Shown here in pieces: positions 25,730-33,794 of a stretch of 64,000 nt of DNA; the first letter of the stretch is position 1; every line of letters begins with the position of its first letter. This DNA comes from Occultella glacieicola (lineage in GTDB: Bacteria; Actinomycetota; Actinomycetes; Actinomycetales; Beutenbergiaceae). The stretch spans positions 248,001-312,000 of the forward strand of contig NZ_SMNA01000002.1 of NCBI RefSeq assembly GCF_004353825.1, read 5' to 3'. Made by a program: the position numbers and the translations under genes. The notes below the pieces were generated by a model. The model did no database searches and was not told the DNA's origin. It saw nothing but the letters and a program-made list of their open reading frames with translations.

Positions 25730-27010
25730 ATGGAGCGGATACCTCTCGCCATCGTCGGCTGCGGAGGAATGGGGACACGGCACCTGTACGGCCTGGCCGA
25801 ACTCGAACGAGCGTCGCTGAACCCGTTCGAGCTCGTCGCAGTCGTCGATGTCGACCCCGGTCGCGCCGAGCGACTGGCTGATGAGGCGGAGTCCTGGCTC
25901 GGACGTCGTCGCCCGAGCCGGTGCGTCGATGTCCGCCAACTGGTGAAGGCCGGCGCCACGGCCGTCGACATCACGACCGTGCCGCGCTTCCATCACAGCC
26001 TGGCAGCCGAGGCGATCGCTCTCGGCCTCGACGTCATGGTCGAGAAGCCCGTCGGCCTCACGATCGCCGCGGCTCAGCAGCTCGCTCGGGAGATCCGGGG
26101 CAGCGACCGTATCCTCAGCGTCGCGGAGAACTTCCGACGCGACCCGACGAACCGGCTAGTGAAGGAACTCATCGACACCGGTGTCCTGGGGCAGCCACGC
26201 TACTTCCACCAGAGCTCGGGCGGCGGCGGCAACCTGATGGCGATCTCGATGTGGCGACACCTCAAGGACGAGAGCGGCATCCTGTTCGACGCCGGCACCC
26301 ACTACACCGACATGATGGAGTACTACCTCGGCCCGGTGACGAGCGCCTACGCCCAGATGCGGCTGTTCGAACCCATCCGCTACAACCCGGCAGCGACGGG
26401 TGGCACACCGGCGTCGAACCCGGGCGGCGTCTACGGCCAGTCCCAGGCGGCGATGCCCGCCGAGTTCGAGGCGACCGCCGAGGACGCTCTCTACGCGATG
26501 GTCAACTTCGCCTCCGGCGCCGTCGGTCAGTACGCCGAGAACCGGGCCGAGCACGGGCGGGACACCTGGGCACGCAGCGTGCACGGCTCGGCAGGCGCCG
26601 TCGAGATCCCCAAGGACCGCAGCGGTCAGCCGCTCGTGCTCACGCTCGACCGCACCCACACCTATACGGGCGCCGAGATCCTCCCGCTCGTCCCCGACTT
26701 CCAGCTCGACGACGCGACGGCGGCCCTGTTCGGCGGCGGGCAGGCGACGGCGTACGGGCTCGACTTCGAGACCGTCGACCGCCTCCTGCTCGCCGTCGAG
26801 TACGCCGAGTTCGGTTCCTGCATCGGCTCCCGTACTCGACCCGAGGTTGGCCTCGAGGAGGGACTTCGGGCGATCGCCGTCTGCTACGCGATGATGGAGT
26901 CGGGTGCCGCGGGCGGCGCGATCGTCACCGTCGACGACGTCCTCGACGGTTCCGTCAGCGGCTACCAGGCCAGTATCGACGCCGCCATCGAGATCGGCGC
27001 CAACGCCTGA
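25730..27010 (+). CDS. Gfo/Idh/MocA family oxidoreductase (island copy 2)
   Basis: This 426-residue protein has IPLAIVGCGGMGTRHLYGLA for nucleotide binding, VEKPVGLTIAAAQQL with the conserved Lys, and the C-terminal domain with SGILFDAGTHYTDMMEYYLG including Asp and His of the active site. It is longer than copy 1 by about 50 residues and not closely similar to it. It heads a three-gene operon: the MBL-fold gene starts 3 nt after its stop. The ATG at 25730 is preceded by GAAGGG at a good distance; the in-frame ATG at 25706 is not. The substrate is unknown. Confidence 0.92.
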   Translation: MERIPLAIVGCGGMGTRHLYGLAELERASLNPFELVAVVDVDPGRAERLADEAESWLGRRRPSRCVDVRQLVKAGATAVDITTVPRFHHSLAAEAIALGLDVMVEKPVGLTIAAAQQLAREIRGSDRILSVAENFRRDPTNRLVKELIDTGVLGQPRYFHQSSGGGGNLMAISMWRHLKDESGILFDAGTHYTDMMEYYLGPVTSAYAQMRLFEPIRYNPAATGGTPASNPGGVYGQSQAAMPAEFEATAEDALYAMVNFASGAVGQYAENRAEHGRDTWARSVHGSAGAVEIPKDRSGQPLVLTLDRTHTYTGAEILPLVPDFQLDDATAALFGGGQATAYGLDFETVDRLLLAVEYAEFGSCIGSRTRPEVGLEEGLRAIAVCYAMMESGAAGGAIVTVDDVLDGSVSGYQASIDAAIEIGANA

Positions 27011-27013
27011 GCC

Positions 27014-27898
27014 ATGGAACCCTTCACAGAGATCGTGCGGGACGTCTTCCTGCTGAGGGTCCCGTTCACGGGCGTCTGGACAGGTGTGACGCTGGTCCTC
27101 GGCGACGGTCCACCGATCCTCGTCGACAGCGGCGGCCTGGGCGAGACAGTGGACTCGACGATCGTCCCGGCTCTCGCGCAACTCGGAATGGACCTCTCCG
27201 ACATCGGGTGGGTGATCGCCACCCACATCCACGGCGACCATGTCGGCGGCCTCGCCCGGATGCGCGAGCTCGCGCCGTCGATCAAGGTCGCGGTGCTCCG
27301 TGAGTCGGATGCCCGCATACGCGAACCTCTCGCGTACAGCCGCGAGATCCGCGCGAGGTTCCCGGAGCACAGTGCCGCTCCGCCACCAGTGCTCGACGGC
27401 GTCACACCGGACCGCCTGCTCGACGACGGCGACATGATCGGTCCACTGCGCACGATCCACACGCCCGGTCATGACACGGATGCCTGCTGCTTGTTCGACG
27501 TCCGCACGGGCACGCTGATCACGGGGGACTCGCTCCAGTTGAACGGGACGACGTCGCAAGGGTGCGCACTGTTGTTCGACCCGGCACGCTACCTGTCGTC
27601 GTTGCGGCGGCTGCTCACGCTCCCGGTGCAGAACATCGTCTGCGGGCATCCCTACCTGCCGTTGGGTGAGGTCGCCGTCGGCGAAGACGCGGCCCGCCAG
27701 TTCCTCGCGACCTGCATCGGTTGCTACGAGCACGACCGCGGGTTCGTGGCCGGGATGGCGGCAGCCGGCGTCACCGACCCACAGACGGTCGCGCGGGCAC
27801 TGGTCAGCGCGGTCGGCGGCGTCGAGCCGGCGAAGCTGTTCCTCCCGATGCACACAGTTGTCGCCTATCAGGAAGCGGACAGGAGAACGCACACATGA
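27014..27898 (+). CDS. Metallo-beta-lactamase fold hydrolase
   Basis: This 294-residue protein has the MBL metal site: THIHGDHVGG near residue 74 (HxHxDH), HTPGHDTD, ITGDS with the bridging Asp, and CGHPYLP with the last His. The family covers lactonases, glyoxalase II and other hydrolases. The first sequence block WTGVTLVLGDGPPILVDSGG is normal. It lies between two dehydrogenase genes and overlaps the SDR by 4 nt. Hydrolysis of a lactone made by one of them is a sensible guess. Another is that it replaces the ring-opening IolD step, for which there is no direct support. Confidence 0.9.
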   Translation: MEPFTEIVRDVFLLRVPFTGVWTGVTLVLGDGPPILVDSGGLGETVDSTIVPALAQLGMDLSDIGWVIATHIHGDHVGGLARMRELAPSIKVAVLRESDARIREPLAYSREIRARFPEHSAAPPPVLDGVTPDRLLDDGDMIGPLRTIHTPGHDTDACCLFDVRTGTLITGDSLQLNGTTSQGCALLFDPARYLSSLRRLLTLPVQNIVCGHPYLPLGEVAVGEDAARQFLATCIGCYEHDRGFVAGMAAAGVTDPQTVARALVSAVGGVEPAKLFLPMHTVVAYQEADRRTHT

Positions 27899-28683
27899 AG
27901 GCTGCCCTCATCACCGGAGCCTCACGCGGAATCGGTGCCGGTTGCGCGCTGGCGTTCGCCCGCGAGGGCTACGCCGTCGGCATCAACCACCGGTCGTCCG
28001 GTGCGGACGCCGAGCACGTAGCCGCGCAGTGCCGGGAGCTGGGCGTCGAGGCGGAGGTCGTCCCGGCGGACGTCGCCGACGTCGCCGAGTCCCAGGCGAT
28101 GGTGGAGCGCTTCGTCGACCGCTTCGGACGCATCGACGTCCTCGTCAACAACGCCGGTGGAGCGCTGCGGATGCCACCGGGCGGCTTCCTCGACATGCCG
28201 ACGGCGTACTGGGACGGTCAGATCGCACTGAACCTGAGCGCGGCCGCCTACTGCGCGCAGACCGCGGCGCGGGCGATGGTGGCGCAGGAGATCGCCGGTG
28301 CCATCATCAACATCTCCTCGATCCATGGTGACGTCACTTGGGTGCGCCGCAAGGCACTCCCGTACTCCGCCGCCAAAGCGGGACTGAACATGCTGACCAA
28401 GTCGCTCGGCGTCGAGCTCATCTCGCACGGCATCAACGTCAACTGCATCGCGCCGGGGCTGATCCACACGAAGGCGCTCGACCGCTACTCAGAACGCGAT
28501 CTCAACGCCTTCAACCGCAAGATCCCCTTCGGCGGCGGCGGCGAGCCTGCTGACATCGCCGAGCTCGCCCTGTTCCTCGCTGACAAGCGCAAGAGCCGCT
28601 TCATCGTGGGCCAGACGATCACGGTCGACGGCGGCCAGTCGATCGACGGCGCGATCGACGCCATGCTCGACGACGCGTTCTGA
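27895..28683 (+). CDS. Short-chain dehydrogenase/reductase (island SDR 2)
   Basis: This 262-residue SDR has TGASRGIGAG near the N-terminus, VLVNNAGGALRM, the Ser in INISSIHGDV, YSAAKAGLNM with the catalytic Tyr and Lys, and RFIVGQTITVDGGQSIDG at the end. It closes the plus-strand operon; its stop is 14 nt from the stop of the convergent 723-residue gene. The first codons overlap the MBL gene (ATGA). It is not a close copy of the SDR at 19011, so the pathway has at least four separate oxidoreductases of SDR or Gfo/Idh type. Confidence 0.92.
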   Translation: MKAALITGASRGIGAGCALAFAREGYAVGINHRSSGADAEHVAAQCRELGVEAEVVPADVADVAESQAMVERFVDRFGRIDVLVNNAGGALRMPPGGFLDMPTAYWDGQIALNLSAAAYCAQTAARAMVAQEIAGAIINISSIHGDVTWVRRKALPYSAAKAGLNMLTKSLGVELISHGINVNCIAPGLIHTKALDRYSERDLNAFNRKIPFGGGGEPADIAELALFLADKRKSRFIVGQTITVDGGQSIDGAIDAMLDDAF

Positions 28684-28697
28684 ACTACCGCGGCCGG

Positions 28698-30869
28698 TCA
28701 AGCCTCGCCCGCGAGCTCGGAGTACAGGCCGGCGTCGTAGTCGATCAGGTCGTTGATGCCGCGCAGGTGGCTGACCGTGACCCACGGCAGCCACTCGCGG
28801 TGCCGCCCGAACCCCCGTGCGAGCGTGAAGCAGTAGTGCTCCTGCTGCCACCCGGGCCCGCGTGTGCCGCGATGATCCTCTGGGGTGCCGACCATCGCCT
28901 TGGTGTTGTGCAGGAGGATGCGCGCGACGTCCAGGTAGTGAAGGTCGTCGGTCTCCCTCGCGAGCCGCGCGTAGCTCTCGACGTCCCACGCCATGTAGGC
29001 GTCGTTCAGCGAGTGACCCGTGGCGATGAGCTGGATGCCGACCGTCGGCGTCCCGCGCTTCCAGTGCAGCTCGTCGTCGCACGCGTCCTGCGGCATCGGG
29101 ACGTCCCAGATGTACATCCAGGTCTCGGCGACGTCCGCGGCGATGCGGGCACGCTCGAGCCACGCCCCCTCGTTCGTGAGGTGATGCAGAGCGAGGTAGC
29201 CCTCCAACGCGATGGTGGCGGCCTCCTTGTCGACCACATCGGGGTTGTCGATCGTGCCGCCGGTGAAGCGACCCCGAGCGTGACCCCCGGAGCTCCACGC
29301 GAACTCACCCGCACGCAGCGCCGCCTCACGGTAGGGCTGGTGCGCCGTGATCCGATAGAGCTGCGCGTAGAAGGGGACCACGTTGTACGTTCCCGTGGTC
29401 GACGCCGAGAGCAACTCCCCGGACAACGCACGCCAGGAGCGAGGGAACCCGCCGTCGGGTTGTTCCTGGGTCAACAGCCAGTCCGCGAAGGTGCGAACCC
29501 ACACGAGCCAGTCCGAGCGATCCCGGCCCGCCCGCTCCTCGCGCTCGCACGCCCGCAGCAGCGACTTCATGTCGTCGGTGAAGCTGCGCAGGTAGATCGC
29601 CTGCTCGGTCGTGACCTCGCGCCCTGTGGGCCACGTCGAGACAGCGGGGACGCCCGATCGCAGCATGAACCCCTCGTCGAGCGGAGGGGCGACCGGCCGG
29701 CGCAGGAATGCGTCGATGCATTTCTCGGCGTCCCGCACGAGGCCCTTGCTGCGCTCCGATCCCGGGTCGCGGGCGGCCTCGACCAGCATCATCTCGGCGG
29801 AGCCCAGGGCATAGCCGGTGAACCCGAGGATGACCTTCGAGTCGGGATGCTCCTTGCCCCCGGGGATGGCCGGCATCACGAATTTCACGCCGGCACGGTT
29901 GCCGCCGACCGCATCCTCGACCTCGACGAAGTTCTCCGCGAGGACGTCCACCATGGTCGACCGCATGGTCTCGATGTCCTGTGGGTTCGGCCGCGGGTCC
30001 AGCACACCCCATGCCCATCGCCACGAGCTGGTGATCAGTTCGGTGGTGTCGGCTGCCCGGTCGAACCGGAACGTCACCTCGTAGCGCTGGGTGAACCCGT
30101 TCGTGAGCGGGCTGAACCGGTGCCGCCACCGTTGCTCGGCAGTCGCGCCATGTTCTCCGCCCCCCTTCGGGCCGTAGCTCAACGTCCCCTCCGAGCCCGG
30201 CATCGCGTAGCCCAGCGTCGTGCCGTCCGGCCGCTCCTCCGCGAGGATCGCGCCGAAGGCGAACTCCTCACCGACCATGGGCTCGCGCGAGAAGCTCTGT
30301 CCCTCCTCCGCGTTCGTCCGGCCGTCCGGTGCTGAGTTGAGGACGGCGAACGTCGCGCCGTCGGGCAGCCGGGTCGCGAGCAGCGGCGCGGGCATCCGGT
30401 CCTCACGGATCCACACCGTGTAGTTGCCGGGCTCGTAGTAGTTGCCTGCACCGAAGGAGTTGTCGCGCATGTGGTCGAAGTTGCCGTAGATCATGCCGGG
30501 CGCGAACCACTCCATCTGCGGCCACGGCTCGGCTCCGACCACCCGCATCGCGGCGACGCTCGTGAACCCGCCCGGGGCATCGCCGTGCACACGCACCTCA
30601 CGGCGCAGCCGCAGCGTGTCCTCCGCCTCCGTCCAGCGGTCCGTGAACCGCAGGGTCGCGCCGCTCGGTGTGTCGAGGCGACCGGTGCCCAGCCACTCTC
30701 CGCCGGTGCCGCGCAGGGCGTCATAGCCTCCGCACAGGGCGATGGGCTCGGAGTCGGTCCGGCCATCCCAGACGGCGACACGCAGCGGCGCGGCCTGCTC
30801 TGCCGAGACTGCTCCCGGCCCCCCTACGCGCAGGCCGAATGAGTTGTCGGCGTTCTTCAGCACATGCAC
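28698..30869 (-). CDS. Large cytoplasmic protein of unrecognised family (six-hairpin-like)
   Basis: I do not recognise the family of this 723-residue protein. No signal peptide or membrane helix is seen, so it should be cytoplasmic. Residues 1-300 look like a beta-sandwich (many short strands, EDTLRLRREVRVHGDAPGGF). From about 300 to the end it is rich in helices with Trp, Tyr and Gly at turns (WLLTQEQPDGGFPRSWRAL, EGYLALHHLTNEGAWLERAR), which resembles (alpha/alpha)6-toroid glycosidases and lyases. The place between sugar metabolism and importer genes supports a role on an imported oligosaccharide. Catalytic residues cannot be named. Confidence 0.8.
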   Translation of the reverse strand: MHVLKNADNSFGLRVGGPGAVSAEQAAPLRVAVWDGRTDSEPIALCGGYDALRGTGGEWLGTGRLDTPSGATLRFTDRWTEAEDTLRLRREVRVHGDAPGGFTSVAAMRVVGAEPWPQMEWFAPGMIYGNFDHMRDNSFGAGNYYEPGNYTVWIREDRMPAPLLATRLPDGATFAVLNSAPDGRTNAEEGQSFSREPMVGEEFAFGAILAEERPDGTTLGYAMPGSEGTLSYGPKGGGEHGATAEQRWRHRFSPLTNGFTQRYEVTFRFDRAADTTELITSSWRWAWGVLDPRPNPQDIETMRSTMVDVLAENFVEVEDAVGGNRAGVKFVMPAIPGGKEHPDSKVILGFTGYALGSAEMMLVEAARDPGSERSKGLVRDAEKCIDAFLRRPVAPPLDEGFMLRSGVPAVSTWPTGREVTTEQAIYLRSFTDDMKSLLRACEREERAGRDRSDWLVWVRTFADWLLTQEQPDGGFPRSWRALSGELLSASTTGTYNVVPFYAQLYRITAHQPYREAALRAGEFAWSSGGHARGRFTGGTIDNPDVVDKEAATIALEGYLALHHLTNEGAWLERARIAADVAETWMYIWDVPMPQDACDDELHWKRGTPTVGIQLIATGHSLNDAYMAWDVESYARLARETDDLHYLDVARILLHNTKAMVGTPEDHRGTRGPGWQQEHYCFTLARGFGRHREWLPWVTVSHLRGINDLIDYDAGLYSELAGEA

Positions 30870-30883
30870 AGCGCTGCCACCTC

Positions 30884-31888
30884 TCAGTGCTCGTCTTGGC
30901 GCGACGACGTGACCAGCATCGTCACTGCCTTGGTCACGGTCTCGCCAGGCCGGATCGTGAGCTCGGTCCCGGTCAGCTCACGGGCGCGGCGCACACCGCT
31001 GGGGTATCCGGACGCCGGCTCCAGGGCGAGCGAGTGAGCCGCTCCGAACCACGGGTAGTCCTGCCGACCGCCCGACTCGTACCAGTACCAGGCGAACGGG
31101 AAGTCCTCCCGCCTCCAGGCCAGCTCGACCGTGAGCCCGATCTCCGGGTTGTGGATGCGGGCGCGCACGTGGTCGTCGTCGAATGAACCGAGGAACGCGA
31201 GCCGTGCACCGCCGCTGCCTGCGGCGTCCAGCCTGGCGAGGTCGACGGCGGACCCATCGACCTCTGTGTGCGCCGGCCACCGTGGTGGTGCCGCGCTCGG
31301 CAGGACGTCGTCCGGCATGTCCGGATGCACGACGCACCCCGTCATCTCAACAGTCGTGGCCGGGCCGATCAACGGCTCGCCGAAGGCCGGGTGCTGGCAC
31401 CAGAGCACGTCGATCGGACGTGCGCCGACATGCTCGACCGACTCGGCGACAGTCACCTCGTTGCCCACAGCGACCACCGTCTTGGTGACGATGAACGGGC
31501 TGCGCGCCAGCGCCGTCGTCATCTGGACGCCGCCCGCAACGAGTTCCCAGGTGAACGGCGCGAGCCACGTCTCGCCGTGGAAGCCCCAGTCGACGCCGTA
31601 CTCGACCGACGCCCTCCCGGCGTTCGGGAACATCGTGTTCCAGCCCCCGCCCGAGCGGTCGAGCGCGAGCGCGTCCGGGGCGCCGGGCAGCGGGAGGGCT
31701 GTCGGCGGGCGCAGACCCCAGCGCGGTGTCCACAACAGCTCGACGTCGGTGGCCCGCTGGCGGATCGAGCAGACGTCGCCACCCTTGCCCGGGATCACGA
31801 CGACCTCGAGGCTCTCGGTGGTCAGGTGCACCGCCTCCCATCCGGAGCGCGTGCCGACTCCTTGCCGTGCGGAAGCATCGATTGTCAT
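30884..31888 (-). CDS. Galactose mutarotase-like (aldose 1-epimerase superfamily) protein
   Basis: This 334-residue protein reads as a supersandwich sugar-binding fold: LEVVVIPGKGGDVCSIRQRA at the start, GGWNTMFPNAG and YGVDWGFHGETWLAPF with the His expected at the active site, WCQHPAFGEPLIGP, and FPFAWYWYESGG later. It may catalyse anomer interconversion or bind a sugar in a non-catalytic way (DUF4432-like). It lies 23 nt downstream of the permease and 14 nt before the 723-residue gene, so all five genes 28698-35159 form one operon read from the binding protein onward. Confidence 0.83.
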   Translation of the reverse strand: MTIDASARQGVGTRSGWEAVHLTTESLEVVVIPGKGGDVCSIRQRATDVELLWTPRWGLRPPTALPLPGAPDALALDRSGGGWNTMFPNAGRASVEYGVDWGFHGETWLAPFTWELVAGGVQMTTALARSPFIVTKTVVAVGNEVTVAESVEHVGARPIDVLWCQHPAFGEPLIGPATTVEMTGCVVHPDMPDDVLPSAAPPRWPAHTEVDGSAVDLARLDAAGSGGARLAFLGSFDDDHVRARIHNPEIGLTVELAWRREDFPFAWYWYESGGRQDYPWFGAAHSLALEPASGYPSGVRRARELTGTELTIRPGETVTKAVTMLVTSSRQDEH

Positions 31889-31911
31889 CGTGGGTCCGTT
31901 CTCGGTGCGGT

Positions 31912-32790
31912 TCAGCGGAGGCCGACGCGGGCCATGGACCGCAGGAAGTGGCGCTGGAAGATCAGGAAGACGACGAGCACAGGAATCAGCGACGAGACCG
32001 ATCCGGCCATGGCGGGACCCATCGACACCGTGCCGTCCTCGGACATGAACCGCGTCAGCCCCAGGGGCACCGTGTACTTCGCCTCGTCCGTGATCATGAT
32101 GAGCGCACTCTCGTAGTCGTTCCACGTCGAGTCGAAGATCAGGATCGCCAGGGCCGCCAGAGCCGGCCGCGCCATCGGGAGATAGATCGACCAGAAGATC
32201 CGCCCTTCCCCGGCACCATCGATCCGGGCGGCCTCGCCCAGTTCGCGCGGCGCCGAGGCGAAGTGCTGGCGGAGCAGGAACGTCGCGAACACCGAAGCCA
32301 GCCCAGGCAGGATCAGCGCCCACAGCGTGTCGTAGAGGCCGAGCTCGCGGAAGAACATGAAACGCGGAACCAGCATCAGTTGGGCGGGAACCATCGACGT
32401 GGCCAGGAATGCGATGAACAGGACGTTCTGGCCCTTGAACCGCAACTGCCCGAACGCGTAGCCCGCGAGCGTGACGACGGCGAGCTCGCCGACGATGGTC
32501 GCGACCACGACGATCGTGGAGTTGCTGAAGTAGCGCACCATGGACCGCTCGCCGGTCCAGACGTCGAGGTAGTTGCCCCAGTCGACGGGGTCGGGGATCC
32601 AGCGGATCGGGATCTCGAAGATGTCGAGGTTCTGCTTCAGGGACGACGACACCATCCACAGGAACGGGACCAGGAAGACGATCGCGAGCAGCGCCATCAC
32701 GAGGCCGCGGACGAGCCAGGCGATCCGCTCCCGCCGCTGGCGCCTCACGAGGCTCGGGCGCGGTGCGTACCGCGCGGCATCGGCGCTCAT
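31912..32790 (-). CDS. Carbohydrate ABC transporter permease (MalG-like), island
   Basis: This 292-residue permease has six predicted helices, the WMVSSSLKQNLDIF segment that follows the first helix in the MalG class, PIRWIPDPVDWGNY and the EAA loop ELGEAARIDGAGEGRIFWSI, with FQRHFLRSMARVGLR as its end. It starts 13 nt after the partner permease. Together with the permease at 32804 and the binding protein at 33795 it forms the importer of the island. No ATPase is encoded with it. Confidence 0.94.
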   Translation of the reverse strand: MSADAARYAPRPSLVRRQRRERIAWLVRGLVMALLAIVFLVPFLWMVSSSLKQNLDIFEIPIRWIPDPVDWGNYLDVWTGERSMVRYFSNSTIVVVATIVGELAVVTLAGYAFGQLRFKGQNVLFIAFLATSMVPAQLMLVPRFMFFRELGLYDTLWALILPGLASVFATFLLRQHFASAPRELGEAARIDGAGEGRIFWSIYLPMARPALAALAILIFDSTWNDYESALIMITDEAKYTVPLGLTRFMSEDGTVSMGPAMAGSVSSLIPVLVVFLIFQRHFLRSMARVGLR

Positions 32791-32803
32791 CGGGTGCTCC
32801 TGC

Positions 32804-33781
32804 TCATGTGTACAGACCTCGTCCGCGTTGGAGCTTGAAGAGGGCGATGGACAACGCCAGCACGGCCATCATGCTCATGATCCCGATGGCGGCGGCATAC
32901 CCGAAGCGGTACAGGTGGAACCCCGCCTCGTACATGTAGTACGAGAGCACGGTCGTCGAGTCGCCGGGACCGCCGCCGGTCATGAACTGGATGAGCCCGA
33001 AGCCCTGCGACCTGCCGATGAACGAGGTGATCAGCAGGAAGGTCAGGATCGGCACCAGGCCCGGGAGCGTGATGGTCGTGAACTGCCGGATCGTGCCGGC
33101 ACCGTCCAGTTTCGCCGATTCGTAGAGCTCGGTGGGCAGATCCTGCAGCGCAGCGATGATGAGGATCGCCACGTATCCCGCACTGATCCAGACGGACATC
33201 AGGATGATGGCCGGGAGCGCCCACTGCTGTGATGTGAACCAGCCGGGCGGGTCGCTGATGCCGATCCAACGGAGGAACTGGTTGACCATGCCCGACGTGG
33301 GGTTGAGCAGCGTCAGCCACACGGTGCCCGCCGCGATGACGTTGACCAGCGACGGCAGGAAGAAGATCGCCCGGATCAACCCGCGAGCCGGCATCGGGCG
33401 GTTGAGTGCCAGCCCGAGGAAGAGCCCGACGGTGATGGTGAGCGGTGTCCCGACGCCTGCGTAGATCAGCGTGCGCAGCGTCGAGGACCAGAACATGTCG
33501 TCCTGGAGCAGTTCCTGGAAGTTCTCCAGCCCGATCCATCTGATGCCCCCCAGCCCGGAGACGACGTCCCAGTCGGTGAAGGCGATGAACAGCCCGGAGA
33601 ACAGCGGGACGACGAGGAAGATGAGCACGCACACCACCGTCGGCATGACGAACAGCCACGGGATCCACCACTTGTAGCCGTCGATCAACTTCGTCCGCGG
33701 ACCCGACCTCGATGACGGCGCCCGGCCGCGCGGGACCTGGCCCGCGCGGCCTGACGTCGACGCGTTCTCCACTACAGTCAC
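32804..33781 (-). CDS. Sugar ABC transporter permease (MalF-like), island
   Basis: This 325-residue permease has a polar N-terminus of about 35 residues, then PWLFVMPTVVCVLIFLVVPL, FTDWDVVSGLGGIRWIGLEN, FFLPSLVNVIAAGTVWLTLL and the EAA loop ELYESAKLDGAGTIRQFTTI. The start is the GTG at 33781; a second GTG at 33772 is in frame and cannot be excluded. It lies 13 nt downstream of the binding protein gene. It makes the heterodimeric channel with the 31912-32790 product. Confidence 0.93.
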   Translation of the reverse strand: MTVVENASTSGRAGQVPRGRAPSSRSGPRTKLIDGYKWWIPWLFVMPTVVCVLIFLVVPLFSGLFIAFTDWDVVSGLGGIRWIGLENFQELLQDDMFWSSTLRTLIYAGVGTPLTITVGLFLGLALNRPMPARGLIRAIFFLPSLVNVIAAGTVWLTLLNPTSGMVNQFLRWIGISDPPGWFTSQQWALPAIILMSVWISAGYVAILIIAALQDLPTELYESAKLDGAGTIRQFTTITLPGLVPILTFLLITSFIGRSQGFGLIQFMTGGGPGDSTTVLSYYMYEAGFHLYRFGYAAAIGIMSMMAVLALSIALFKLQRGRGLYT

Positions 33782-33794
33782 GAATCGTTCCCGC

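Noticed and set aside
26156-27892. A 578-codon minus-strand frame across the Gfo/Idh and MBL genes
   Set aside because: It covers two well-supported plus-strand genes and has shadow-type composition, with no start signal.
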